41,976 nt of DNA from positions 1 to 41,976 of the forward strand of contig CAYHXN010000004.1 of NCBI GenBank assembly GCA_964360605.1, in the 5' to 3' direction. This stretch comes from CAYHXN01 sp964360605 (GTDB lineage: Bacteria > Patescibacteriota > Minisyncoccia > UBA6257 > WO2-44-18). The position numbers and the translations under genes are program-made. The notes under the pieces are model-generated. The model was not told the origin of the DNA and made no database searches. It saw only the letters and a program-made list of their open reading frames with translations. Shown here piece by piece: positions 20,971 to 29,108 of this stretch. Numbering within the stretch: the stretch's first letter is position 1; each line of letters starts with the position of its first letter.

Positions 20971-21522
20971 CTATGGGAGATGAAAACGCTGTTTAAGATG
21001 AAGTTCATTATCAATACGATTTGCAATAATATAACGCACAAACGGACGCAGGTTGTAGATTTCTATTATAAAATCAATTTCGTCTCTGCATTCGTGAGGA
21101 AAAATAAAAAGGCTTTTTTGAAATTGATAGAAACCTAATCTTTTTAAATGAAACCGAAGGGCTTCTCTTGCCTTTTTAAGCCGGTGAGGAATATCAAAAC
21201 AAACTAAACGCCATTTTTTATCCCAAATCTTTGGAACTGTAATTTTTAAGTCGTCTAATTTATAAACTAAGGTTTTTTGTTTACCCTCTTCATTTAAAAT
21301 GATACTAATAGTGCCGTCTTTCTTTTCTTTATAATCAATAAGTTTGCTTTTATACAAAGCGTTGATAGATTTTTGTAAAGCTTCTCTGTCTATTTTCTCC
21401 CACTCTTTGTGAAATAATCGCCAAGTTCGTCTACGTTGGCCGTAGGAATAAACAAAGCCCAAACTTAATCCTAGCGCTAACAGCAATAAAATTTTCTTTT
21501 GTACCGATCCTATTTTAAGCAT
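20971..21522 (-). CDS. PaaX/Cas2-like family protein
   Basis: A 183-aa protein of a type frequent in Parcubacteria and variously annotated as PaaX-family regulator or Cas2-like. The N-terminus has a hydrophobic stretch (KKILLLLALGLSLGFVY), then a winged-helix-like region (LQKSINALYKSKLIDYKEKKDGTISIIL). The C-terminal half has the Cas2-type ferredoxin fold pattern WRLVCFDIPHRLKKAREALR followed by LGFYQFQKSLFIFPH; the aspartate of FDIP matches the Cas2 catalytic position. There is no CRISPR array or other cas gene nearby. A TATAGT box and GAGG precede the ATG. A palindrome lies on each side. It could be a DNA-binding regulator, possibly of the adjacent beta-oxidation genes, or a nuclease of a small mobile unit. 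Confidence 0.75.
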   Translation of the reverse strand: MLKIGSVQKKILLLLALGLSLGFVYSYGQRRRTWRLFHKEWEKIDREALQKSINALYKSKLIDYKEKKDGTISIILNEEGKQKTLVYKLDDLKITVPKIWDKKWRLVCFDIPHRLKKAREALRFHLKRLGFYQFQKSLFIFPHECRDEIDFIIEIYNLRPFVRYIIANRIDNELHLKQRFHLP

Positions 21523-21534
21523 AGTTTTATCCTC

Positions 21535-21540
21535 ACTATA
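21535..21540 (-). promoter_or_regulatory. -10 box of the PaaX/Cas2-like gene
   Basis: Minus strand TATAGT, 12 bp before the ATG at 21522 with GAGG between. The -35 position (about 21557-21563) abuts the degenerate palindrome at 21563-21596, so a protein bound there could control this promoter. Confidence 0.45.
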
Positions 21541-21562
21541 AAATCATTATTACATCGTTATT

Positions 21563-21596
21563 CCTCCTTATTCTAGCCATGGCAAATATAAGTAGG
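21563..21596. repeat. Degenerate 34-bp palindrome upstream of the PaaX/Cas2-like gene
   Basis: Centred on CCATGG (axis 21579/21580), with 12 of 16 arm positions complementary beyond chance arrangement. The left arm CCTCCTTATTCTAGCC is close to the arm of the perfect palindrome at 20906-20945 (shared CTTATTC-AGCC). Position just upstream of the promoter suggests an operator. Confidence 0.65.
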
Positions 21597-21628
21597 TTAA
21601 CGAATAAATTTGAACTTTTGAACTGTAG

Positions 21629-21656
21629 AAAACCACGGCCCTAAGGCCGTGGTTTT
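21629..21656. terminator. Bidirectional terminator-like hairpin
   Basis: AAAACCACGGCC pairs with GGCCGTGGTTTT around CTAA, with A- and T-rich flanks that work on either strand. It lies between the small membrane protein gene and the PaaX/Cas2-like gene, both on the minus strand. Confidence 0.8.
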
Positions 21657-21672
21657 CGTTCGAAGTTCGGCA

Positions 21673-21700
21673 CAAAAAAAGACAGCGAAAATGCTGTCTT
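21673..21700 (-). terminator. Terminator overlapping the stop of the small membrane protein gene
   Basis: AAGACAGC pairs with GCTGTCTT (21700-21679), followed on the minus strand by seven T residues. Confidence 0.8.
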
Positions 21701-22046
21701 ATCTTTTTTTATATTTTTCTAAAATCTCTTTCTTTAAATTTTCAAGTTCTTGCTTCGCACTTTCTTGCGTGTTTTCCATAGATCTGTCTGCTTCATGTAA
21801 AATTGTCTCTAAACTCTTAAAAGTTCCGTCTGGACGGCCAAACAAAATCAATTCGCCATAATTTCGGTCTGTAATCATAATATCGGGCAGAGAATCGCCA
21901 TTAACATCTTTTAAGATCGCAGTCCTTTTTTTGGCTTCCGCTTCCTCACGCTCTTTAAGAGTACTAGAAATAACTAATACAGCAATTACTCCGATTATTC
22001 CTACGACTGAGAAAGATGCTACAAAAATTTCCTTAGCTCTCGTCAT
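21699..22046 (-). CDS. Small membrane-anchored protein with an FG-GAP/EF-hand-like motif
   Basis: A 115-aa protein. A single transmembrane helix (IFVASFSVVGIIGVIAVLVIS) precedes a charged segment (LKEREEAEAKKRT). Then comes DVNGDSLPDIMITDRNYGELILF, which has the DxNxDxxxD calcium-binding spacing of FG-GAP or dockerin-like loops. The C-terminus is a probable coiled coil (SAKQELENLKKEILEKYKK). ATG 22046 is chosen over an upstream TTG because that TTG lies inside the -10 region of a good promoter. Function is unknown. The gene is followed by two terminator hairpins. Confidence 0.65.
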   Translation of the reverse strand: MTRAKEIFVASFSVVGIIGVIAVLVISSTLKEREEAEAKKRTAILKDVNGDSLPDIMITDRNYGELILFGRPDGTFKSLETILHEADRSMENTQESAKQELENLKKEILEKYKKR

Positions 22047-22073
22047 TACGATACCTGTCAAAAAACTGGCTTC

Positions 22074-22101
22074 ATTATACAAAAAAGCCTATTTAATGCA
22101 A
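22074..22101 (-). promoter_or_regulatory. Promoter of the small membrane protein gene
   Basis: Minus strand TTGCAT, 16-nt spacer, TATAAT, about 28 nt before the ATG at 22046. Confidence 0.7.
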
Positions 22102-22130
22102 GAGGCGAAACTAATAATTTAGGGTGAGTA

Positions 22131-23849
22131 TTACGGCTCTATTATTGCGCGAGTTCTTCGCATTCCAGCCCCGACGGCTTCTTCTTTAAGAATCGTAAAC
22201 TTTCCGACTTCGCCGGTATGAGTAACGTGGGGACCGCCACAAAATTCTTTGGAAAAAGCGTCGTCCAGTGATTTCCCTATGTAATAAACTTTTACTCGCT
22301 CCGGATATTTTTCCTTAAAGAAATATAAAGCGCCGGTTTTTTCCGCTTCGGTTTTGGAGAGCTCCATAAAACCAACCGGCAAATCTTTTTGGATTACTTC
22401 GTTAACTAAGCTTTCAACTTTCCCTAATTCTTCTTTAGTAACTTTTCTTGGAAAATTAAAATCAAACCGAGTGCGCTCCACAGTAATGTCCGAACCGTTT
22501 TGACGCACTTCTGGACCAAGAATCTGACGGAGCGCGGCATGCATTAGATGGGTGGCGGTGTGAAGCCGCGTAACCTTGGCAAGCTCCGAAGGGTCTTTAA
22601 CGGTAACTTCGCCGGTTTTTAGATAAATTCCGTGGCCGCCGAACTTTTTTTCCGCTCCCGCTCGGGAAATTTCTTGATGTTTTGCAAATTCTTTATCAAA
22701 GTCATCGCGCTTTAATTTTTTTGCTTTTGCGCCGCCCATTTCTTTAATAGTTTCAAAAGGCAGGCCGAAACTTTCGTAAAGTTTGAAAGCGGCGATGGCG
22801 TCAATTTCGGAAAGTCGTTCTAATTCTTTTAAGCCCGTTTGCAAGGTTTTGGCGAATCTTTTTTCTTCTTCTTGAAAAATATCCAAAATAATCTTTGAAT
22901 CCAATGCTGGATAAACGCCGTCGTATTTTTCGGTGACTTCGCTTAATAAAGCGGAGATGGGGTGCGGATCATAAGCAATCAACCGACGTATCAGGCGACG
23001 GAGGACATAGCCAGCTTCTTTGTTGGATGGCCGGATACCGTCGGCAATAAGAAAAGCAATGCCTCGGGCATGATCGGCAAAAATCCGCTTTTTGCGCTCA
23101 TCTATTTCCTTTGGTAAAAGAGCAAATAATAGTAAGAACAAATCCGTTTCAAAAATCGTCGAGGTTTTTTGAACGGCCATTGCCAAACGCTCCAATCCCA
23201 TCCCCGTATCCACCCCTTGAATTGGAAGCGGTTCCAAAGACGAATTTGGTTTCTTGTAAAACTGATTAAAAACGATGTTCCAAATTTCAACGCCGTTTAC
23301 ATAAATCTCAGTAGTTGGGCCGCACGGACCTTCACTGCCGGTGGGACCCCAAAAATTGTCCGCGCCTTCGCGGCGGATTTCCACATCGGGAGCGATTTTT
23401 TTCCAAATATCGTAAGATTTTTTGTCAAAAAGTACGCCTTTTCGCCAATCGCCTGCCGAAATTTTTTCTGGATCAAAAACGGTAACATAATCAATTTCTA
23501 ATTTCATTACCTTAGTTATGAATTCATGGGCATATTCAATGGCTTCTTTTTTCCAGTAACCACCAAAGCTGAAATTACCGAGCATTTCAAAAAAAGTGAG
23601 GTGGCTTTCATCTCCAACTTCATCAATATCAGAGGTTCGAAAACATTTCTGGACGGAAGCGATGTTTTGAGCGCCGAAATCTTTTTCAGCGTCCAATGCT
23701 CCGGTGAAATATTTTTTAAACTGCTGCATTCCGGCAGTCGTTAAAAGTACCGAGGGGTCGTCGGGTAAAAGCGAGGAAGAAGGCACGATGGCGTGTCCTT
23801 TACCTTTAAAAAACGAAAGGAAAGATTTACGAATCTCGTCAGCAGACAT
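22131..23849 (-). CDS. alaS: Alanyl-tRNA synthetase without C-terminal domain
   Basis: Charges tRNA-Ala. The N-terminal class II core is clear (FLSFFKGKGHAIVPSSSLLPDDPSVLLTTAGMQQF in the first 45 residues; FRTSDIDEVGDESHLTFFEMLGNFSFGGYWK; GVDTGMGLERLAM). The editing domain follows with the zinc motif HTATH (430-434) and C537/H541 in FCGGPHVTHTGEVG. The protein ends soon after, at 572 aa, against about 875. The C-terminal oligomerisation/tRNA-elbow domain (DHHA1, C-Ala) is therefore absent. The stop is followed by normal intergenic sequence, which argues for a native short form. The ATG has TAAACT 8 nt upstream, again a nearly leaderless layout. Confidence 0.95.
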   Translation of the reverse strand: MSADEIRKSFLSFFKGKGHAIVPSSSLLPDDPSVLLTTAGMQQFKKYFTGALDAEKDFGAQNIASVQKCFRTSDIDEVGDESHLTFFEMLGNFSFGGYWKKEAIEYAHEFITKVMKLEIDYVTVFDPEKISAGDWRKGVLFDKKSYDIWKKIAPDVEIRREGADNFWGPTGSEGPCGPTTEIYVNGVEIWNIVFNQFYKKPNSSLEPLPIQGVDTGMGLERLAMAVQKTSTIFETDLFLLLFALLPKEIDERKKRIFADHARGIAFLIADGIRPSNKEAGYVLRRLIRRLIAYDPHPISALLSEVTEKYDGVYPALDSKIILDIFQEEEKRFAKTLQTGLKELERLSEIDAIAAFKLYESFGLPFETIKEMGGAKAKKLKRDDFDKEFAKHQEISRAGAEKKFGGHGIYLKTGEVTVKDPSELAKVTRLHTATHLMHAALRQILGPEVRQNGSDITVERTRFDFNFPRKVTKEELGKVESLVNEVIQKDLPVGFMELSKTEAEKTGALYFFKEKYPERVKVYYIGKSLDDAFSKEFCGGPHVTHTGEVGKFTILKEEAVGAGMRRTRAIIEP

Positions 23850-23894
23850 TTAAACCTAGTTTACACCGCAATTTCTTATCCGTAAATTCTAACG

Positions 23895-25310
23895 CTATTC
23901 GGAGCTAGCCTCGCCCTCTAAAAAGAATTCAATCGTAACTAAAAGAAGCTTTATCTGGTGCACCGGAATAATCAACTTATCTTTTCCAGAACCATTAGTA
24001 ATCAGCTGAGCTACTTCGCCAATTTTTTTCTCTGCCTCTCTAAAAAGCGCCGACAGTTCCGGTTGGTTTTCTTTGTTAAAACCGGAGTCTGCCGCGATTT
24101 GGAACAAACGGTCATAGTCAGCCGCTAAAATTTTAATTTCAACACTCGCGTCTGGAGAAAAAAGTTGAGCAATCGCGGTTCGAGCCGCGGCGGCGGACGC
24201 GATTGCTTGACCGAAGGCGTTTCCGTAATTTTCCTTAGCTAAAAGTTCGTTGGCTTGTTCAATCTGAAACTTAGCGCGATCCCAAAGCTGTTTCACTGAC
24301 GAAGGAATTGGTTTTATTTCCGCTAAAACCTTTTCTAGCTCCGCTAAGTATTTTTCCGCGATCGCGATCGCGACGGTAGACTCTTCTTCCCCAATTCGGC
24401 CATTAGCTCTTAACTGGTCTATAAAGTGCTGGCGCAAAACGTTAATCTGGCTCTTAAGATCACTATTCGCGATTAATTCCCGCACTTCATCAAGCAAACG
24501 AAGGCGCCTCAAGAAATCCGAACTAGAAACATCAAAGCCCGGTAAAACCAAAACACCGCCAACTAATGATTGGTATTCTAGCCATCCACTAAAACGAATC
24601 AATAATGTTTCTTTACTAATCGCAAGCTGACGCCGTTCGGTATCGCCAAGATATTCTCCCCAGCGTTCAATAATTTCCGCGGCACCCAACTCCCGCAACG
24701 ACTCCAGATAATTGAGCGCGCTCTTTAAAATAGCGTCGGCTAAGCCCTTGTCGTCCGCAGAAACAGTAAAGAGAACGCTAATTGAACGGCCGATTAATTC
24801 TCTTACATTAGAAGCGCTGGCTTGAAAATCGGCGTTTTGGGAAAATTTTTCATGAAGCTCATCAAAGATTTGTTCGTGGAAAAAAAGCTGGTCGGCAGTT
24901 TTAGCCAAAAACTTTTCAATGTCGAGGGTAGATTTAAAACCACGCAAGGCTTCTAGACGAGCCAATAAGACTGCCAAGCTGTCGGCGTAATTATCCGCCG
25001 CTAGCAAAATGGCGGCTATATTTTCATCATTAATCATCTCTAACTTTTTCAACTCGGCTAATTTGCTTTGAGCTATGTCTAAATCCCAACTAGCCTTTTT
25101 AATGACGTCAAAAAGCAAGGCCCGCTTGAATCCGCGTCCCCACTCTTTAATGAAATAGAAAGGATTAGTCGGTAAAAGACCGATGCTTTGGCTAGCTAAG
25201 TCGCTGTCAGAGCTGTTAGTAGCCAAGGCTAAATGCTCCCCAATACCTATAAAAGCCACTCCGGCCAAAATAAAAAAGCCCAAAATGGCTGTTTTAATAC
25301 TCTTTTTCAC
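23895..25310 (-). CDS. Exported helical protein, DUF5667-like
   Basis: A 471-aa protein that starts with a signal peptide or anchor (IKTAILGFFILAGVAFIGIG). The segment SIGLLPTNPFYFIKEWGRGFKRALLFDVIKKASWDLD resembles the DUF5667 domain seen in many Patescibacteria. The remainder is almost entirely alpha-helical, rich in Leu, Ala, Glu and Lys, and likely forms long coiled bundles outside the membrane. Function is unknown. The start is a GTG whose -10 box (25320-25325) leaves no room for a ribosome binding site. It stands alone between alaS and rpoD. Confidence 0.7.
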   Translation of the reverse strand: MKKSIKTAILGFFILAGVAFIGIGEHLALATNSSDSDLASQSIGLLPTNPFYFIKEWGRGFKRALLFDVIKKASWDLDIAQSKLAELKKLEMINDENIAAILLAADNYADSLAVLLARLEALRGFKSTLDIEKFLAKTADQLFFHEQIFDELHEKFSQNADFQASASNVRELIGRSISVLFTVSADDKGLADAILKSALNYLESLRELGAAEIIERWGEYLGDTERRQLAISKETLLIRFSGWLEYQSLVGGVLVLPGFDVSSSDFLRRLRLLDEVRELIANSDLKSQINVLRQHFIDQLRANGRIGEEESTVAIAIAEKYLAELEKVLAEIKPIPSSVKQLWDRAKFQIEQANELLAKENYGNAFGQAIASAAAARTAIAQLFSPDASVEIKILAADYDRLFQIAADSGFNKENQPELSALFREAEKKIGEVAQLITNGSGKDKLIIPVHQIKLLLVTIEFFLEGEASSE

Positions 25311-25319
25311 CTGAAGTAC

Positions 25320-25325
25320 ATTATA
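25320..25325 (-). promoter_or_regulatory. -10 box directly before a GTG start
   Basis: Perfect TATAAT on the minus strand, 9 nt before the GTG at 25310. The predicted start is 2-3 nt upstream of the codon. No clear -35. Confidence 0.45.
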
Positions 25326-25347
25326 TCACAAAACTAGGAAGATGGGT

Positions 25348-25496
25348 AGATCCCGCCGCCTTTATCTGACGGGACCGGCGTCCATTTGCTCCAGCGGCAA
25401 ATAGCGCCTTATCTCTCGCCCCGTCGCTCCGATGTTCATCGGAGACCAAGCCGTCGGGGCTCCAAGACATCCCGCATGATAAAAGCGGCGGGATCT
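25348..25496. repeat. 149-bp palindromic element between rpoD and the DUF5667-like gene
   Basis: End arms of 19 bp (25348-25366 and 25478-25496; AGATCCCGCCGC at the outer end) are inverted repeats with one mismatch. Inside, GCCCCGTCG/CGTCGGGGC encloses the perfect hairpin CTCCGATG-TT-CATCGGAG (about 25420-25443). The right side has no T-run on the minus strand, so it is not a simple terminator of rpoD. Its build (long terminal inverted repeats plus inner hairpins, about 145 bp) is like that of the element at 4921-5062, though the sequences differ. Confidence 0.6.
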
Positions 25497-25518
25497 TTTG
25501 AAAAATGAATTGGGAAAA

Positions 25519-26718
25519 TTAGTAACCTTCCAAAGATTGGGATTTGGTATGAGCACGGATGCGGGCGAGAGCCTTGGCCTCAATCTGACGAATGCGTTCA
25601 CGAGTTACGGTAAATTCTTTTCCAACTTCTTCTAAAGTATGGGTAACGCCGTCCGAAAGCCCAAAACGCATTTCCAGAATCTTTTGCTCACGCGGAGTAA
25701 GGTCTACTAAAATTTCTTGAATTTTATCTCTCAACAATGCCTGGGAAGCGGTCTGCGAAGGCGTAAGATTGCGTTCATCTTGGATGAATTCGGACAAAGT
25801 TGAATCTTCGTCATCATCGCCAATCGGAGATTCTAAAGAAACTACATCTTGGGAAATTTTTTGAATGTGATGGATCTTTTCTACCGGCATATTCATTTCC
25901 ACGGCAATTTCTTCTGCTAGCGGTTCGCGGCCCAATTCCTGCAAAAGACGACGCTTAGTTTGGGTGTATTTAGAGATAGTTTCCACCATATGAACCGGGA
26001 TGCGAATAGTGCGTGACTGGTCGGCTAAAGCGCGCGTAATCGCTTGGCGAATCCACCAAGTAGCGTATGTAGAAAATTTAAAACCGCGGCGATAATCAAA
26101 TTTATCCACCGCGCGGGACAAACCAATATTCCCCTCCTGCACAAGGTCTAGAATACTCAAGTTCGGACTGCGATTTACATAACGCTTGGCAATAGAAACT
26201 ACCAAACGAAGGTTTGCTTGAATAAAACGGCGACGGGATTCCTCGTCTCCTTTTTCAATACGTTTAGCGAGTTCTTTTTCGTCTTCGGTGGTCAGAAGCG
26301 GCGTGCGGCCGATTTCTTTAAGATACATTTGGACAGCGTCGGGCAAGGTCTCGTCCACGCGCGTGGCCTCTTCTAATTCTTTCTGGCTAATTTCTTCTTT
26401 AGGAATTTCAATTAATTGCTGGGTTTCCAAAACTTTAATGTTGGCTTGCTCCAACCTATTGTAAAGTTCTTCCAATAACCCGATATTTTCTTCAATGTGT
26501 GGGAAAAAATGAAGGACTTCGGAATCAGTCACGAAACTGCGTACCCGTCCGCGGGCGACTAATTCTTCCACCAAATTGTCATCCAGCTCAACGATTAATT
26601 TAGCTTTCTTAGTAGTTTTGACGCCATGCTTATTAACGCGCGGGGATTTTTTTATTCCGCGCTTCTTGGCCCGCTTGAAAGATTTTTTTACTTTTTTTGT
26701 TTTGGATTTTTTAGCCAT
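25519..26718 (-). CDS. rpoD: Primary sigma factor, sigma-70 family
   Basis: Housekeeping sigma subunit that recognises -35 and -10 boxes. The 399-aa protein has region 1.2 (DAVQMYLKEIGRTPLLT), region 2 (LVQEGNIGLSRAVDKFDYRRGFKFSTYATWWIRQAITRAL), region 3 (PVHMVETISKYTQTKRRLLQ) and region 4 (TLEEVGKEFTVTRERIRQIEAKALARI). An N-terminal Lys/Arg-rich stretch replaces the acidic region 1.1, and no non-conserved insert is present. ATG 26718 (MAKKSKTKK) is preferred over a TTG three codons upstream. It follows dnaG, as in the macromolecular synthesis operon of many bacteria. The TTGACA/TATAAT promoters in the window fit this sigma. Confidence 0.96.
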   Translation of the reverse strand: MAKKSKTKKVKKSFKRAKKRGIKKSPRVNKHGVKTTKKAKLIVELDDNLVEELVARGRVRSFVTDSEVLHFFPHIEENIGLLEELYNRLEQANIKVLETQQLIEIPKEEISQKELEEATRVDETLPDAVQMYLKEIGRTPLLTTEDEKELAKRIEKGDEESRRRFIQANLRLVVSIAKRYVNRSPNLSILDLVQEGNIGLSRAVDKFDYRRGFKFSTYATWWIRQAITRALADQSRTIRIPVHMVETISKYTQTKRRLLQELGREPLAEEIAVEMNMPVEKIHHIQKISQDVVSLESPIGDDDEDSTLSEFIQDERNLTPSQTASQALLRDKIQEILVDLTPREQKILEMRFGLSDGVTHTLEEVGKEFTVTRERIRQIEAKALARIRAHTKSQSLEGY

Positions 26719-26783
26719 AAAGCACAATCCGAATGATAAAAACTATATTTTAAAAAGATTCGCGCCACTCAAATTATAGATAC

Positions 26784-28469
26784 CTATAGATTGTGCATTT
26801 CTTTCGTAATTGTGTCAAATTCAGCTTCAGTCTTGGCCACGGCGTCTTTGTCTCCGGCAAACTCCGCTTGGCGAACAGCTTGGGAAGCCGCTGTCCGTTT
26901 TTCTTTCCAATATTCTTTTTTAAGCTCTAAAATAAGGGTGGTGAAATATGGCTCGAACTTTTCTTCTTCCAACGGGATACTAGATAAGCTAAAAACCATT
27001 TCTATTTTAGGATCCACGGATTTTAATCCGGAAGCAATAAGATCTTTGTATTGAACCGGAAAATATTCCAAGTGCGGCTGTAGCCGTTCCAGCCAATTCT
27101 TCTGCGCCGCCAAAGAAACTAGTTGGCGACTAATCAGCACTCGTCGCGGAATTTTTTGTTTATCATTCAAAGAATCTGTTAATGGTTCGGCGGGCGCTGA
27201 AACCATATTTTGTTCCGGTAATTTATTTAACTCTTCCGATAAATCGCTTTCGCGAATACCAGTCTTAATGGAAAGCCGGCGAATCCAGTGCGATCGCTCT
27301 ACCGGACTAAACATAGTTTTAATTTTCCCCAATACAACCCGCAATCCCCGCTTTTGCCGAACTGAATCCGAATCATCAGATAAATGGCGGTGAAAATAAA
27401 ATTCCATTGCCGAAAGCGCGCCGGTAATAACCGCGCTAATTTCTCCTGGTTTTTCCTGAACGAAATCTGCTGGATCCTTACCAGAATCCAAACGCACTAC
27501 CTTAACCGAAAAATCACTCGCTTGAGCAAGATCAATCGCCCGCTCCGTAGCGGCTTGCCCCGCTTCGTCGTTATCAAAAATAAGATGCAAGGAGTCGGCT
27601 AAGCGCCGAAGCGTTGCTAAATGATCGCCAGTAAGAGCTGTCCCAGAAATGGCGGCTAAATTCTTAACGCCGTCCTGCCACATCATTAAAAAATCCATTT
27701 GACCCTCCACTAAAATGGCGGCTTTCGCGTCGCGAATCGCGTTTTTAGATTTATCAAAACCAAAAAGTATTTTGGATTTGTGGTAAATCGGGGTCTCGGG
27801 ACTGTTCACATACTTCCCCACCTCGGCAATTTCTCCGGGCATAATTCTTCCCGTAAAACCAACGGTCTTTCCTAAATGATTATTAATGGGAAACATCACT
27901 CTATTCCTAAAGCGATCCCAATAAGTTCCCCTTTCGGTTTTAGTAACTAAACCGGCCCGTTCAATATCTTCCACCGCGTAGCCGGCGTTTAAAAGATGGC
28001 GCAACAAGTTATCACTGCCATTCGGCGCGAAACCGACTCCGAATTCATTTATCGTTTCTTGTTTTAGACCGCGATTCAAAAGATAATCCAACGGGGATCC
28101 TGATAGGTTTTTAACAAAAAATTCCTGCGCGGAACGATTGATGTCGTAAAGATTGTTAATTTTTTTCTGGTCAGGTGTCGCTATGGAGCGGATTTCCACC
28201 CCAGCTTTCTCCGCCAGCGTTTTTAAAGCGTCAAAAAATTCCACGTTTTCATACTTCATTACAAAACTAAAGATGTCTCCGCCAGCCGCGCAACCAAAAC
28301 AATGCCAGATCTGACGATCCGGAGAAACCATAAAAGAAGGGCTTTTTTCTTTATGAAACGGGCAAAGACCCTTAAAATATTTCCCCGCCGGCGTAAGTTT
28401 TAAATACTGTTTTATAACATCTACCACATCCAGCCGCTCTTTTATCACCTGAACATTATCTTGTTGCAT
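26784..28469 (-). CDS. dnaG: DNA primase
   Basis: Makes RNA primers for replication. Domains in order: N-terminal CHC2 zinc finger (CPFHKEK...WHCFGCAAGGD), the catalytic core with LNRGLKQETINEFGVGFAP, the TOPRIM acidic motifs (ILVEGQMDFLMMWQDG and HLIFDNDEAGQAA), then a helical C-terminal helicase-interaction region. ATG 28469 (MQQDNVQVIKERLD) is preferred; a TTG 12 codons upstream is the alternative. Length of about 561 aa is normal. It is followed by rpoD and preceded, after a terminator-like hairpin, by the 186-aa gene. Confidence 0.96.
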   Translation of the reverse strand: MQQDNVQVIKERLDVVDVIKQYLKLTPAGKYFKGLCPFHKEKSPSFMVSPDRQIWHCFGCAAGGDIFSFVMKYENVEFFDALKTLAEKAGVEIRSIATPDQKKINNLYDINRSAQEFFVKNLSGSPLDYLLNRGLKQETINEFGVGFAPNGSDNLLRHLLNAGYAVEDIERAGLVTKTERGTYWDRFRNRVMFPINNHLGKTVGFTGRIMPGEIAEVGKYVNSPETPIYHKSKILFGFDKSKNAIRDAKAAILVEGQMDFLMMWQDGVKNLAAISGTALTGDHLATLRRLADSLHLIFDNDEAGQAATERAIDLAQASDFSVKVVRLDSGKDPADFVQEKPGEISAVITGALSAMEFYFHRHLSDDSDSVRQKRGLRVVLGKIKTMFSPVERSHWIRRLSIKTGIRESDLSEELNKLPEQNMVSAPAEPLTDSLNDKQKIPRRVLISRQLVSLAAQKNWLERLQPHLEYFPVQYKDLIASGLKSVDPKIEMVFSLSSIPLEEEKFEPYFTTLILELKKEYWKEKRTAASQAVRQAEFAGDKDAVAKTEAEFDTITKEMHNL

Positions 28470-28507
28470 TATCTTTAAAATACTCTTTATTAAATCAATT
28501 TTCAATT

Positions 28508-28530
28508 AAAAATCCCCCGTCATCAGGGGA
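28508..28530 (-). terminator. Weak terminator after the 186-aa gene
   Basis: Minus strand TCCCC-TGATGACG-GGGGA followed by TTTTTAATT. The stem includes the last codons and the TGA stop of the gene ending at 28523, and lies 40 bp before the dnaG start. Confidence 0.55.
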
Positions 28531-29083
28531 TATCAATGATTTGCAAACCTTTTTCTACCGCTTCCTTTTCCTCAGGGAACATAGCAATCGTCCGGAGATC
28601 GGGAACGCCTTTTTCTTTGTCAAAATCTAGAAGGTTTTTTATTTTAGAAACATTAGCTTCGGCCACATATCCCAATCCGCCGGTAGAAACATGAAGTTTG
28701 AAATGTTTTTTAACCTCGGGCCAACGCAACCCGAAACCGTAAATTTTTACTTCTTTCTCTGTATCTCCACGAACCACTATGCCGTCAAATAATTTTTGGT
28801 CTCCTAACTTATTTTTTTCGGCAATAACGATATCGGCGATGTATTGGCCGAGTTCTCCTTTAACCTCATCGTAGAGAACATTCAGAAAAAATTCTTTCGG
28901 GTCAGTCGCTCTTCCAATTGCCGTAACCTGAAAGCCTCCAGGCCACGTCTCATCTTTCATTTTCTCAAAATCGTATGTGCCGCGCCGCTGGAGAATGGCA
29001 ACCTTGCCTTTATCTAGAAGATTAGTGAAAATCTGCAATCCCACAATCTTTTCTTTTTCCAAAGTCGTCGTTTTTTCACTCAT
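28523..29083 (-). CDS. Nudix-fold-like protein with a degenerate Nudix box
   Basis: A 186-aa protein. The stretch GKVAILQRRGTYDFEKMKDETWPGGFQVTAIG resembles the front half of Nudix proteins (substrate-arm RRG and WPGGF). The expected box then reads GRATDPKEFFLNVLYDEVKGELG, with one extra residue, Asp in place of the Arg and Gly in place of one catalytic Glu. Pyrophosphohydrolase activity is therefore doubtful; a binding or regulatory role is possible. It has a consensus promoter and the Shine-Dalgarno GAGGTAA. It diverges from a second Nudix-like gene at 29180. The fold assignment is inference from these motifs. Confidence 0.55.
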   Translation of the reverse strand: MSEKTTTLEKEKIVGLQIFTNLLDKGKVAILQRRGTYDFEKMKDETWPGGFQVTAIGRATDPKEFFLNVLYDEVKGELGQYIADIVIAEKNKLGDQKLFDGIVVRGDTEKEVKIYGFGLRWPEVKKHFKLHVSTGGLGYVAEANVSKIKNLLDFDKEKGVPDLRTIAMFPEEKEAVEKGLQIIDIP

Positions 29084-29108
29084 CGCTTTACCTCAAAAAA
29101 CCTTAAAG

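Noticed and set aside
20971..21522. CRISPR-Cas adaptation gene cas2
   Set aside because: The fold resembles Cas2, but the extra N-terminal region, the absence of cas1 and the lack of any repeat-spacer array argue against a CRISPR role.
25362..25601. 79-codon minus-strand frame at the end of rpoD
   Set aside because: It overlaps the rpoD C-terminus in another frame and the palindromic element, so it is explained by those.
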